NCBI RefSeq assembly: GCF_016889705.1
Contig: NZ_CP069526.1
Location: 3,162,001-3,226,000 of the forward strand
Direction of reading: 5' to 3'
DNA length: 64,000 nucleotides
From: Amycolatopsis sp. FDAARGOS 1241
GTDB lineage: Bacteria > Actinomycetota > Actinomycetes > Mycobacteriales > Pseudonocardiaceae
The position numbers and the translations under genes are program-made. The first letter of the stretch is position 1. Each line of letters opens with the position of its first letter. The notes under the pieces were generated by a model. The model was not told where the DNA came from and ran no database searches. It saw only the letters and a list, made by a program, of their open reading frames with translations. Shown piece by piece: positions 32,973 through 42,464 of this stretch.

Positions 32973-34052
32973 GTGGACGATCTTGTCGCGCCGGCTCGCG
33001 ACCTGCGGTCCCTGCTCACGGCCGTGGCGGTACCGGGCGAGGCCGACCGGAGGCTGACGGACAAAGCCGTGCGGGCGCTCGACGACGCCGGGCTCTTCCG
33101 GCTCGGCACACCGCGCCGGTACGGCGGGCACGAGGCGACGCTGCGGACGCCCGTGGACGTCGGCGCCGAGGCCGACGGCGCGACGGGCTGGGTCGTGACC
33201 CTGGTCAACGCCTGCGCGGGGGTCGTGAACCTCTTCCCGGAGCGGCGCGGGACGAGGTGTTCGGCGCGGACCCGCTCGCGAAGGTCGCCGGTGCGCTCGC
33301 GCCCACCGCGCGGCGGAACACGTGGCGGGCGGTGGCCCTACGCGTCGGGCATCGCGCACGCGGACTGGGCGTTGCTGGGCATCCCGGCCGGGGAAACGGC
33401 GGGCCCGCGATGGCGCTCGTCCCCGGTGAGCGACTACGTGGTGGAGCGCACGTGGGCGGTGGCGGGCATGCGGGGCACGGGGAGTGACACGGTCGTCGCG
33501 CAGGCGGTCTTCGTGCCCGGGCAGCGGGACGTGCGAACGGCGGCGGTTCTGGAACGTGTTCCAGTGTTGGCGCCGTACCTCACGGTGGTGCTCGCGGCGC
33601 CGCAGCTCGGCCTCGGGCGGGCCGCGCTGCGGATCGTGCGGGAAGCAGCCGCGACCAAAGCCGTCACCGGAACCGCCTACGCGCGGCAGGCCGACTCGGC
33701 GGTGTTCCGGCTGCGGTTCGCCGACGCCGCGCTCAAGGTGGACACCGTGCACCTGCACTGCGCGAGGGCCGCGGACGACGTCGATCGGGCCTCATCCGAA
33801 GGGGGTGAGATGGGCGGACTGGCGCGTGCCCGGTGACCTCGGCCTGGCCGGGCGGAGTGCGTGGTCGACGCGAGCGGGATCCCGGTGGCGCTGCACGGCA
33901 CCGGCGGGTTCGCCGACGCCCACCCGTTGCAGCGCATCTGGCGTGACGCGAACTTCGCCCTGACCCGCGCGATGGTACAGCCCGCGGTGAACTACGAGAT
34001 CTACGGCAAGGCGCTCCTCGGCGTGCAGCAGAACATCACCGCGATGCTCTGA
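32973..34052 (+). pseudogene. Decayed acyl-CoA dehydrogenase / flavin monooxygenase-like gene
   Basis: The pieces of one protein are spread over frames. DKAVRALDDAGLFRLGTPRR and DGATGWVVTLVNACAG are followed, in another frame, by EVFGADPLAKVAGALAPTAR. The first frame resumes with WPYASGIAHADWALLGIP and GMRGTGSDTVVAQAVFVP, and a third frame gives GFADAHPLQRIWRDANFALT and NYEIYGKALLGVQQNI before the stop at 34052. The order matches the HpaH/DszC-like group (acyl-CoA dehydrogenase fold, C-terminal PF08028-type domain). At least three frameshifts exclude a full product. It follows the Lrp gene by 22 bases. Confidence 0.75.
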
Positions 34053-34088
34053 ACCCGTGCTACGCGGTGAAACGCCGGTCGCCGGTGG

Positions 34089-34382
34089 CTAGGCCGCGCC
34101 GTCCGCCCCGTGCTCGCGCTTGCGCAGCAGGAGCGTCCGGTGGATCCAGACGAAGAGCGGGACCGAGACGAGGCCCCAGAGGAACAGACCGGTGCTGCCG
34201 GCCAGCAGTCCGATGACGATCATCAGGACGACGGTGATGTCGGCGAGGATCAACGTGGTGAACCACAGGCGCGAATGAGCCGGGGGTGCACCCTCGCTCA
34301 AGGCCGCGACGAAGTCAGGATCGCTCGCGGCCAGCTCTTCTTCGATCTTCCGCAGCGCGCTGCGGTCGCGATGGGGAAGCAT
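34089..34382 (-). CDS. DUF3040 family membrane protein
   Basis: 97 residues. The N-terminal signature LPHRDRSALRKIEEELAASD followed by PDFVAAL is typical of DUF3040. Two hydrophobic helices follow (TTLILADITVVLMIVIGLLA and TGLFLWGLVSVPLFVWI), then a basic tail. The family is small and actinobacterial, with unknown role. The start ATG 34382 has GAGGAGGGG upstream. The gene is intact although both neighbours are pseudogenes. Confidence 0.85.
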   Translation of the reverse strand: MLPHRDRSALRKIEEELAASDPDFVAALSEGAPPAHSRLWFTTLILADITVVLMIVIGLLAGSTGLFLWGLVSVPLFVWIHRTLLLRKREHGADGAA

Positions 34383-34579
34383 GACCCCCTCCTCAGGACG
34401 GATCCGGGGTGATCGCCCTTCTAATTGACTACCCCGCTCCACCCCACGTCAAGCGCGGTTTTTCCAGGAATAATCGGCAAACCACGACGGTGGTCCGGTG
34501 TACCCCGACGGGGCACTTCGGGCGGCCAGCGGGATTCCGGTGCAAACTGAAACACGTTCTAATATGGTCCGGTCTCCTG

Positions 34580-35385
34580 GGATACGGCATCGTGCTCTTC
34601 ACGCGCGAGCGCGGCATCACGCCCCCGGCCGTGGCGCACGCGGCCGAAACGGCCGGGTCCGACCCCTTCTACGGCCCCGAGCACACGCACATCCCGGTCA
34701 AGTGCACGGCCGCGCACCCGCGCACCGGGGACTCGTGCCTGCCCGACGACCGGTACCTGAGCACGCTCGACCCGTGGGTGTCGCGCGCGAGGGCCGCGGC
34801 GGTCACCACGCACATCCGCCTCGCGACGACCGTCGTGCCGCCAGGGGAGAGTGACCCGATCACGCTGGCCAAGGCGATCGCGACGGTCGACCACCTCTCC
34901 GGTGGACGCGTGACGCTCGGTGTCGGTTTCGGGTGGAACACCGACGAGCTCGCCGACCACGGGGTGCCCGCGCGCAAGCGGCGCACCGTGCTGCGCGAGT
35001 ACCTGACGGCGATGCGTGCCTTGTGGACCGAGGACGTGGCGAGCGACGAAGGCGGGCACGTGGCGTTCGGCCCGAGCTGGGCGTGGCCGAAACCCGTGCA
35101 GCTGCGCATCCCCGCTGTGCCGACGGCCGGCTCACCACACCGTCCGAAGTGGACAGCGGGGAAAACGTGGCACTGCTGCGAGCGAGCCTGCGCGAGGAGG
35201 GTCGCGCGGGTGCACCCGAGGTGGCCGCGCTCGGCCCGCGTCCGGAGCCCGAAGGCCTGGCGTGCCTGGAAGCCGCCGCGTCACGGAGGTGATCTTCGGG
35301 CTGCCGGACCGCGAACCGGCCGAAGCCGTCGAGTGGCTCGGGCGCCTGTCGGGCGAACTCGAGCACGGGATCCTCGTCCCGCCCT
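34580..35385 (+). pseudogene. Decayed F420-dependent LLM-class oxidoreductase gene
   Basis: The first 190 codons are nearly intact (GIVLFTRERGITPPAVAHAA, LATTVVPPGESDPITLAKAI, HLSGGRVTLGVGFGWNTDEL, MRALWTEDVASDEGG, FGPSWAWPKPVQ). A segment is then missing. The remainder appears in two other frames: VDSGENVALLRASLREEGRA with GPRPEPEGLACLEAA, then VTEVIFGLPDREPAEAVEWL and GRLSGELE. This is the order of TIGR03619-type luciferase-like F420 enzymes. Deletion plus frameshifts inactivate it. No clean start codon or ribosome site remains. Confidence 0.75.
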
Positions 35386-35938
35386 GTCGAGTTCCTGGCC
35401 GATCCTCGGAGGCCTCGCACCGGCGGCACGGACGCGCTCCACCTGCGACGGCGCGTGGTCCGACGCATGAGCCGGTGCCCCAGTGGTCCGGTGACGCGGT
35501 GTCCTTTTCGGACTGACGCGTCGGCTGTCCGGCGGTGGGACGAGGCGGAAAACGGCGCGACCCCGAAGCCTCCCACCGCTCGGGCGTCGCCGGCCACGTG
35601 CCCGATCCGGCGTACCGGTCGGTGCACCCCTGCGACCGCGGCCGCGAAAGCTGCATGTGCCCCACGACGAGCGACGCCGCGCTCTTTCGGCGCGCTGAAG
35701 CACCGCATCGCATACCTGAACCCCGGCCCGCCCGCGCGCTGAGCAGCAGACAGCTCACCCGAAGAGGCGAAGTCGGGGCCTGGGCGTCATCCTGTTCACC
35801 AGATGGCCTCTGGGCAGGCGTGGCGGTGACCGGCCGGCACGCCCCCCGACCGGCCGGTCACCGCTGTTCGCCTCGGCATTCGGGTGCCGTGCGGCGGGGC
35901 GATTGGCGCGGCCCGCCGCGTCCCGGAAGACTGGCCGG
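35386..35938. other. Spacer before the glucan cluster, no gene
   Basis: No frame shows a start with ribosome site, codon bias and familiar motif together. It contains one GTCC-N5-GGAC palindrome (35501-35513) and the long hairpin at 35823-35864. The promoter of malQ should lie between that hairpin and 35938, but I cannot point to it. Confidence 0.5.
35823..35864. terminator. 15-base-pair inverted repeat upstream of malQ
   Basis: GCGGTGACCGGCCGG and CCGGCCGGTCACCGC pair perfectly around a 12-base loop. It lies after the LLM oxidoreductase remnant and about 75 bases before malQ. Its strength fits a terminator that insulates the glucan cluster. No T-run follows, so an attenuator or protein site is the alternative. 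Confidence 0.5.
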
Positions 35939-37918
35939 GTGCAGAGCCCGATCCCCGCTGAGTCGCCCGGACCCGACGTCTCGCCCGCGCTGGCCGAGCT
36001 GGCCGCCACCTACGGCGTGGCGACGTCCTACGAGAACGCCGACCGCGTCGAGGTACAGGTGGAGGCCGACGTCGTCGTCGCAGTCCTCGCCCAGTTCGAC
36101 GTGGACGCCTCGACCGAGGACGCCGTGCGGCGGGCGCTGGAGGAGGTCCGGGCGGCGCGCGCGTCGGCGGACCTGCCGCCCACGGTCGTCGTCCGCGCCG
36201 GGGAGCCGCGGGACCTCGCCCGCGAGGTCACCGTCGAACTGGAGGACGGTACGAGCCGCGAGGTCGGCACGACGCTGCCGGCAGATCTGCCGCTCGGCTG
36301 GCACCAGGTGGTCGACGGCGACCGGCGTGTGCCGCTCGTCGTGGTCCCGGCGAAGCTGCCCGAGGTGAAGCCCGCATGGGGCTGGATGCTGCAGCTCTAC
36401 GCGCTGCACTCGGCCGGTTCGTGGGGGATGGGCGACTTCGGCGACCTGCGCACCACGGCCACCCGCTCGGCCGCCGAGCTCGGCGCCGGCGTGCTGCTGG
36501 TCAACCCCGTGCAGGCGTTCGCGCCCGCGCACCCGGTGGAGCGCTCGCCGTACTCGCCGTCGAGCCGCCGCTTCGCCAACCCCGTGTACCTGCGGGTCAC
36601 CGACACCGAGGCGTTCGCCGAGGCCGACGAGCCGACTCGCGCGAAAGTGCTGGCACTGGCCCCGGACGCGGTGCCGGACCTGATCGACTACGACGCCGTG
36701 TGGGACGCCAAGCGCGCTGCGCTCGAGCTGCTGCGCCCGCACCACCCCCGCCCGGTCGAGCTCGACGGCGACCTGCGCGACTTCGCGACGTTCGGCGCGC
36801 TGGCCGAGGTCCACGGTGCCGACTGGCGCGAGTGGCCCGAGGCGCTGCGCGACCCGGCTAGCGCCGAGGTTGCCGCGGCCCGCGAGGAGCTGGCCGACCG
36901 CGTCGAGTTCCACGGGTGGCTTCAGCAGCTGTGCCACGAGCAGCTCGACGAGGTGCGCCTCGCGGCGCGGGAGGCCGGCATGACGGTGGGGGTCGTGCAC
37001 GACCTGCCCGTCGGCGTGCACCCCGGCGGCGCCGACACGTGGGCGCTGCGCGACGTGTTCGCCGCCCGGGTGCGGGTCGGCGCACCACCGGACGCGTTCA
37101 ACCAGCAGGGCCAGGACTGGAACCTGCCGCCCTGGCGGCCCGATCGGCTCGCCGAAGCGGGGTACGCGCCCTTCCGCGACGTCGTGCGCGGGGTGCTGCA
37201 GCACGCCGACGGCATCCGCGTGGACCACATCGCCGGCTTGTGGCGGCTGTGGTGGATCCCGCCGGGCGAGCCCGCCGGCCGCGGCACCTACGTGCACTAC
37301 GACGCCGAAGCGATGCTCGGCGTACTGGCGCTCGAGGCGCACCGCGCCGGCGCCGTCGTGGTCGGGGAGGACCTCGGCACGGTAGAGGACGTCGTCACCG
37401 AGACCATGCACGAGACCGGGGTGCTCAGCTCCGCCGTGCTGTGGTTCCAGCGCGACTGGGACTCGCCCGGCCAGCCGTTCGTGCGGCCCGCCGAGTGGGA
37501 CCCGCACGCGATGGCGAGCATCTCGACCCACGACCTGCCAACCGTCTCGGGCTGGCTGGAGGCCGAACACGTCCGCGTCCGCGCCGAACTGGGGCTCCTC
37601 GACCGGCCGGTGGAACAGGAGTACACCGAGGCGGCGGCCGAGCGCACGGCGCTGCTGGACCTCCTGGCGCGCGAAGGCATCCTGGCCGACGACCCGGTGG
37701 TGGCGCTGCACACCCTCCTGGCCTCGGCGGCGTCGCGCCTGGTGCTGACGTCGCCGGCCGACGTCGTGGGCGAACGCCGCCAGCCGAACCTGCCGGGCAC
37801 GGTCGACCAGTACCCTAACTGGCGGATCCCGCTCCCCGTCAGCGTCGACGGGTTCTTCGCCGACGCCCGGGTGCACGCCGCGGTCGCGCCGCTGAAGGCC
37901 GCCCGGCCGCTGCGGTGA
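35939..37918 (+). CDS. malQ: 4-alpha-glucanotransferase (GH77 amylomaltase)
   Basis: 659 residues. The enzyme transfers glucan segments between maltooligosaccharides and releases glucose. The GH77 core is complete: WGWMLQLYALHSAGSWGMGD, NPVQAFAPAHPVERSPYSPS, nucleophile Asp429 in GIRVDHIAGLWRLWWIP, acid/base Glu477 in VVGEDLGTV, and STHDLPTVSGW. An extra N-terminal domain of about 130 residues is typical of actinobacterial MalQ. GTG 35939 is chosen; the frame also allows TTG at 35903. It is first in the plus-strand glucan/trehalose cluster, 122 bases before glgX1. Confidence 0.93.
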   Translation: MQSPIPAESPGPDVSPALAELAATYGVATSYENADRVEVQVEADVVVAVLAQFDVDASTEDAVRRALEEVRAARASADLPPTVVVRAGEPRDLAREVTVELEDGTSREVGTTLPADLPLGWHQVVDGDRRVPLVVVPAKLPEVKPAWGWMLQLYALHSAGSWGMGDFGDLRTTATRSAAELGAGVLLVNPVQAFAPAHPVERSPYSPSSRRFANPVYLRVTDTEAFAEADEPTRAKVLALAPDAVPDLIDYDAVWDAKRAALELLRPHHPRPVELDGDLRDFATFGALAEVHGADWREWPEALRDPASAEVAAAREELADRVEFHGWLQQLCHEQLDEVRLAAREAGMTVGVVHDLPVGVHPGGADTWALRDVFAARVRVGAPPDAFNQQGQDWNLPPWRPDRLAEAGYAPFRDVVRGVLQHADGIRVDHIAGLWRLWWIPPGEPAGRGTYVHYDAEAMLGVLALEAHRAGAVVVGEDLGTVEDVVTETMHETGVLSSAVLWFQRDWDSPGQPFVRPAEWDPHAMASISTHDLPTVSGWLEAEHVRVRAELGLLDRPVEQEYTEAAAERTALLDLLAREGILADDPVVALHTLLASAASRLVLTSPADVVGERRQPNLPGTVDQYPNWRIPLPVSVDGFFADARVHAAVAPLKAARPLR

Positions 37919-38040
37919 CGAGCGCCGGCTCGCGAAGAACTGCTTGCGAAACCAACAGCCGGCGCGAACACCGTGGTTCGGCACCCGCCGCCGGTGGGTA
38001 GCCCCCGTCCGCAAGAACCGACGTCCCCGAGGAGAGTCCC

Positions 38041-40170
38041 GTGCGTCCCTGGCCCGGAAGGCCCTACCCGCTCGGCGCCACTTACGACGGGGTGGGCACG
38101 AACTTCGCGCTGTTCTCCGAAGTCGCCGAGCACGTGGACCTGTGCCTGTTCGACGAGGACGGCACCGAGACCCGCGCCCGCCTGGAGGAGGTCGACGGGT
38201 TCGTCCACCACGGCTACCTGCTCGGCGTCGGCCCGGGCCAGCGCTACGGCTACCGCGTGCACGGCCCATACGACCCCGACCGCGGCCTGCGCTGCAACCC
38301 GAACAAGCTCCTGATCGACCCGTACGCCAAGGCCTTCTCGCGCGGCGTCGACTGGTCGGAGGCACTGTTCGGGTACAAGTTCGACAGTCCGGACGAACGC
38401 AACGACCAGGACTCGGCCGGGCACGTGCCGTACTCGCTGGTGGTCAGCCCGTTCTTCGACTGGGCCAACGACCGCGCGCCGCGCACGCCCTACCACGAGA
38501 CCGTGATCTACGAAGCGCACGTGCGCGGCATGACGATGACGCACCCGTTCGTGCCCGAGCGGCTGCGCGGCACTTACGCCGGGATCGCGCATCCCGCCGT
38601 GGTCGAGCACCTCAAGAAGCTCGGGATCACCGCGGTCGAGCTGATGCCGGTGCACCAGTTCGTGACCGACCACGGCCTCGACGAACGCGGCCTGCGCAAC
38701 TACTGGGGCTACAACACCATCGGCTACTTCGCGCCCCACGACAGTTACGCGGCGATGCCGGGCCAGGGCGGCGCCGTGCAGGAGTTCAAGGGCATGGTCC
38801 GCGCGCTGCACGAGGCGAACATCGAGGTGATCCTCGACGTCGTCTACAACCACACCGCCGAGGGCAACCACCTCGGGCCGACCTTGTCCATGCGCGGCAT
38901 CGACAACGAGGCCTACTACCGGCTCGTCGAGGACGAGCCGAAGTACTACATGGACTACACGGGCACGGGCAATTCGCTCAACGTGCGCAACCCGCACACC
39001 CTGCAGCTGATCATGGACTCGCTGCGGTACTGGGTCACCGAGATGCACGTGGACGGGTTCCGCTTCGACCTCGCCTCGGCGCTGGCGCGCGAGTTCTACG
39101 ACGTCGATCGCCTGTCGACGTTCTTCGAGCTCGTGCAGCAGGACCCGATCGTGAGCCAGGTCAAGCTGATCGCCGAGCCGTGGGACGTCGGACCCGGCGG
39201 GTACCAGGTGGGCAACTTCCCGCCATTGTGGACGGAGTGGAACGGGCAGTTCCGCGACACGGTGCGCGACTTCTGGCGCGGTGAGCCCTCGACGCTCGGC
39301 GAGTTCGCTTCGCGCATCACCGGGTCCTCGGACCTGTACCAGGACGACGGCCGCCGCCCGTTCGCATCGATCAACTTCGTGACCGCCCACGACGGCTTCA
39401 CCCTCACGGACCTGGTGTCCTACAACGAGAAGCACAACGAGGCCAACGGCGAGGACAACCGCGACGGCGCCGACGACAACCGGTCGTGGAACTGCGGGGT
39501 GGAGGGCCCGACCGACGACGAGGAGGTGCTGGCCCTGCGCGCCCGCCAGCGCCGCAACCTGCTCGCCACGATGCTGCTGTCGCAGGGCGTGCCGATGCTG
39601 CTGCACGGCGACGAGCTCGGCCGCACGCAGCAGGGCAACAACAACGCGTACTGCCAGGACACCGAACTGTCCTGGATGGACTGGGGGCTCGCGAAGGAGA
39701 ACGCGGATCTCGTCGAGTTCACCGCGGCGCTCACGGCGTTCCGCAAGGCGCACCCGGTGTTCCGGCGCCGCCGGTTCTTCCAGGGCAAACCGGTGCGCAA
39801 GGGCGAGGAGCTCGGCGACATCGCGTGGTTCACGCCCGCCGGCGAGCTGATGACCGAGCAGAACTGGGACGACGGCTTCGGCAAGTCCGTGGTCATCTTC
39901 CTCAACGGGGAGGGCATCTCCGACCTCGACCCGCGGGGCATGCCGGTGGTCGACGAGTCGTTCCTTCTGGCGTTCAACGCGCACTACGAGGACATCGCGA
40001 TGACCTTGCCCGCCAACGGGTATGGGACCGAGTGGACGGTCGTGGTCGACACGGCCACGGGCAAGGTGGGCGAGACGGGTGCGGAACCGGTGCCGGGAGG
40101 CGGCAAGCACACGCTCGCCGCGCGCTCGCTCGTGGTGCTGCAGCGGAGCGGCCGGGAGGAGCAGGAGTGA
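38041..40170 (+). CDS. glgX: Glycogen debranching enzyme (GlgX/TreX, GH13_11), copy 1
   Basis: 709 residues. It hydrolyses alpha-1,6 branches of glycogen, giving linear maltooligosaccharides for TreY. A CBM48-like N-terminus (YPLGATYDGVGTNFALFSE, GQRYGYRVHGPYDP) precedes the catalytic barrel: VILDVVYNHTAEG, nucleophile Asp343 in DGFRFDLASAL, acid/base Glu379 in LIAEPWDVG, Asp451 in VTAHDGFTL. GTG start with GAGGAG upstream. The stop overlaps the start of treY (GTGA), so debranching and trehalose formation are translated together, as in other treX-treY-treZ operons. Confidence 0.95.
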   Translation: MRPWPGRPYPLGATYDGVGTNFALFSEVAEHVDLCLFDEDGTETRARLEEVDGFVHHGYLLGVGPGQRYGYRVHGPYDPDRGLRCNPNKLLIDPYAKAFSRGVDWSEALFGYKFDSPDERNDQDSAGHVPYSLVVSPFFDWANDRAPRTPYHETVIYEAHVRGMTMTHPFVPERLRGTYAGIAHPAVVEHLKKLGITAVELMPVHQFVTDHGLDERGLRNYWGYNTIGYFAPHDSYAAMPGQGGAVQEFKGMVRALHEANIEVILDVVYNHTAEGNHLGPTLSMRGIDNEAYYRLVEDEPKYYMDYTGTGNSLNVRNPHTLQLIMDSLRYWVTEMHVDGFRFDLASALAREFYDVDRLSTFFELVQQDPIVSQVKLIAEPWDVGPGGYQVGNFPPLWTEWNGQFRDTVRDFWRGEPSTLGEFASRITGSSDLYQDDGRRPFASINFVTAHDGFTLTDLVSYNEKHNEANGEDNRDGADDNRSWNCGVEGPTDDEEVLALRARQRRNLLATMLLSQGVPMLLHGDELGRTQQGNNNAYCQDTELSWMDWGLAKENADLVEFTAALTAFRKAHPVFRRRRFFQGKPVRKGEELGDIAWFTPAGELMTEQNWDDGFGKSVVIFLNGEGISDLDPRGMPVVDESFLLAFNAHYEDIAMTLPANGYGTEWTVVVDTATGKVGETGAEPVPGGGKHTLAARSLVVLQRSGREEQE

Positions 40171-42464
40171 GCGCGCCGTCGTCGACCTACCGGGTGCAGC
40201 TGCGCCCGGAGTTCACCTTCACCGACGCCGCCGGGATCGTCGACTACCTGCGCACGCTCGGCGTGGGCGCGCTGTACGCGTCGCCCGTGCTGGACGCGAC
40301 GCCGGGCTCGGCCCACGGCTACGACGTGGTCGACCCGACGCGCGCCCGGCCCGAGCTTGGCGGTGAGCAGGAGCGGCGCGTGCTGGTCGCGCGGCTGAAG
40401 GACGCCGGGCTCTCGCTCGTGGTAGACATCGTGCCGAACCACATGTCGGTGGAGGTGCCGAAGGTCAACCGCTGGTGGTGGGACGTGCTGCGCCACGGCC
40501 AGGCCTCCGAGCACGCCGGCTTCTTCGACATCGACTGGAGCCGCGGCAAAGTGCTGCTGCCCGTGCTGGGCGACGACGACGCCGTGGCCGAGCTGAAGAT
40601 CGAAGGCTCGGGCGAGGCCGCCGAGCTCGCCTACTACGACCACCGTTTCCCGATCGCGCCCGGCACCGCCGAAGGCACGCCGCAGGAGGTCCACGCACGC
40701 CAGAACTACGAGCTGGTCGGCTGGCGGCGCGGCAACGCCGAGCTGAACTACCGCCGGTTCTTCGACATCACGAACCTGGCGGCCGTCACGGTCGAAAAGG
40801 CCGAAGTCTTCGCGGAAACCCACGGCGAGGTGCTGCGGTGGGTGGCCGACGGTGACGTCGCCGGCCTGCGCGTGGACCACCCGGACGGCCTGGCCGACCC
40901 CGGCGGGTACCTGCGCCGGCTGCGCGAGGGCGCGCCGGGCGCGTGGCTCGTGGTGGAGAAGATCCTGCAGCCCGGCGAGGCGCTGCCGCAGAGCTGGCCC
41001 GTCGACGGCACCACGGGCTACGACGCGCTGCGCGAGATCACCGGTGTGTTCGTCGATCCCGCCGCGGAGCCGGTGTTCACGCGGCTCGCGGACGAGCTGG
41101 GCGTGCGCACCGACTACCTCGCGGTGGAGGAGGAAGCGCGGCGCCTGGTCACCGACCGCATCCTCGTGGCCGAGGTCCGCCGGATCGCCGCGCTGGTCGA
41201 AGGAATCGACACCGAAGCCGCGCGCGCCGCGGTGGCGGAGGTGATGATCGCGTTCGGGGTGTACCGCTCGTACCTGCCCGAAGGCGCGGCCGAATGGGCG
41301 CGCGCCCTCGAGCGGGCCGGTGCGCGCCGGCCCGACCTCGCCGAGGCGTTCACCGCGCTGGACGCGCAGGTCCGCGCCGACCCGCACGGTGAACTCGCCA
41401 CTCGCCTGCAGCAGACGTCCGGCATGGTCGTGGCCAAGGGCACCGAGGACACGACCTTCTACCGGTTCACCCGCTTCGCGGCGCTCAACGAGGTCGGCGG
41501 CGACCCGGAGTCCTTCGGGCTCGCCCCCGCCCGGTTCCACCGGCTCGCCGAGGGCCGCGCCGCCGGCCGGCCCGCGACCATGACCACGCTGACCACCCAC
41601 GACACCAAGCGCTCGGAGGACACGCGGGCCCGGCAGGCCGCGCTGTCCGAACTGGCCGGCGAGTTCGCCGACGCGGTGCGCCGCTGGACCGCGCGCGCCG
41701 GCCTCGACGAGCCGTCGCTGAACCTGCTGGCTTGGCAGACGCTCGTGGGCGCGTGGCCGATCGGCCCCGAGCGCCTGCGCGGCTACCTCGACAAGGCGGC
41801 CAAGGAGTCGAAGCTCCGCACCACCTGGACCGACCACGACGAGGAGTTCGAGCGCGCCGTCGCGGCGTGGCCCGGGCGCGTGCTGGACGACGCCGAGCTG
41901 GCCGCGGACGTCGAGGCCTTCGTCCGGCGGCGGCTGGCTGCCGCCGGGTACGTGAACTCGCTGGGCCAGAAGCTCGTGCAGCTGACCGGGCCGGGGGTGC
42001 CCGACGTGTACCAGGGCACCGAGCTGTGGGACTTCTCGCTCGTCGACCCCGACAACCGCCGCGCGGTGGACTACGGGGTGCGCCGCGAGATCCTCGAGCG
42101 CGTGCTCGCGGGTGAGCTGCCCGAGGTCGACGAAAGCGGTGCCGCGAAGCTCCTCGTGGTGCACCGCGCGCTCACCCTGCGGCGTGAGCGGCCCGAGCTG
42201 TTCACCGGGTACCGCCCGTTGCACGCCGAGGGCGCGGCGGCCGAGCACCTGCTGGCGTTCCAGCGCGGCGAGGAGCTCGCGGTCGCGGTGACACGGCTGC
42301 CGGTGGGGCTCGAGAAGTCCGGCGGCTGGCGCGACACCGTGCTGCCGCTGTCCGAAGGGGTGTGGACCGACGTCCTCACCGGCCGGGCCCTCGGCGACTC
42401 GCCGGCGGCGGCGACGCTGTTCGCCCGGTACCCGGTGGCTCTTCTGGTGCGAGGGGATTCCTGA
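40167..42464 (+). CDS. treY: Maltooligosyltrehalose synthase
   Basis: 765 residues, GH13_26. It isomerises the reducing-end alpha-1,4 bond of a maltooligosaccharide to alpha,alpha-1,1, giving maltooligosyltrehalose. Marks are TYRVQLRPEFTFTDAAGIVD, SPVLDATPGSAHGYDVVDPT, VDIVPNHMS, Asp237 in LRVDHPDGLADP, Glu264 in LVVEKILQPGE, LTTHDTKRSEDTRAR and PDVYQGTELWDFSLVDPDNR. All are hallmarks of TreY. The GTG start overlaps the glgX stop and its own stop overlaps the treZ start by one base. Length is normal. Confidence 0.96.
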   Translation: MSAPSSTYRVQLRPEFTFTDAAGIVDYLRTLGVGALYASPVLDATPGSAHGYDVVDPTRARPELGGEQERRVLVARLKDAGLSLVVDIVPNHMSVEVPKVNRWWWDVLRHGQASEHAGFFDIDWSRGKVLLPVLGDDDAVAELKIEGSGEAAELAYYDHRFPIAPGTAEGTPQEVHARQNYELVGWRRGNAELNYRRFFDITNLAAVTVEKAEVFAETHGEVLRWVADGDVAGLRVDHPDGLADPGGYLRRLREGAPGAWLVVEKILQPGEALPQSWPVDGTTGYDALREITGVFVDPAAEPVFTRLADELGVRTDYLAVEEEARRLVTDRILVAEVRRIAALVEGIDTEAARAAVAEVMIAFGVYRSYLPEGAAEWARALERAGARRPDLAEAFTALDAQVRADPHGELATRLQQTSGMVVAKGTEDTTFYRFTRFAALNEVGGDPESFGLAPARFHRLAEGRAAGRPATMTTLTTHDTKRSEDTRARQAALSELAGEFADAVRRWTARAGLDEPSLNLLAWQTLVGAWPIGPERLRGYLDKAAKESKLRTTWTDHDEEFERAVAAWPGRVLDDAELAADVEAFVRRRLAAAGYVNSLGQKLVQLTGPGVPDVYQGTELWDFSLVDPDNRRAVDYGVRREILERVLAGELPEVDESGAAKLLVVHRALTLRRERPELFTGYRPLHAEGAAAEHLLAFQRGEELAVAVTRLPVGLEKSGGWRDTVLPLSEGVWTDVLTGRALGDSPAAATLFARYPVALLVRGDS

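Noticed and set aside
35858..42248. Minus-strand open frames of 750-940 codons over malQ, glgX and treY
   Set aside because: They are antisense to genes with full catalytic motifs and have His/Arg/Val-rich nonsense composition.
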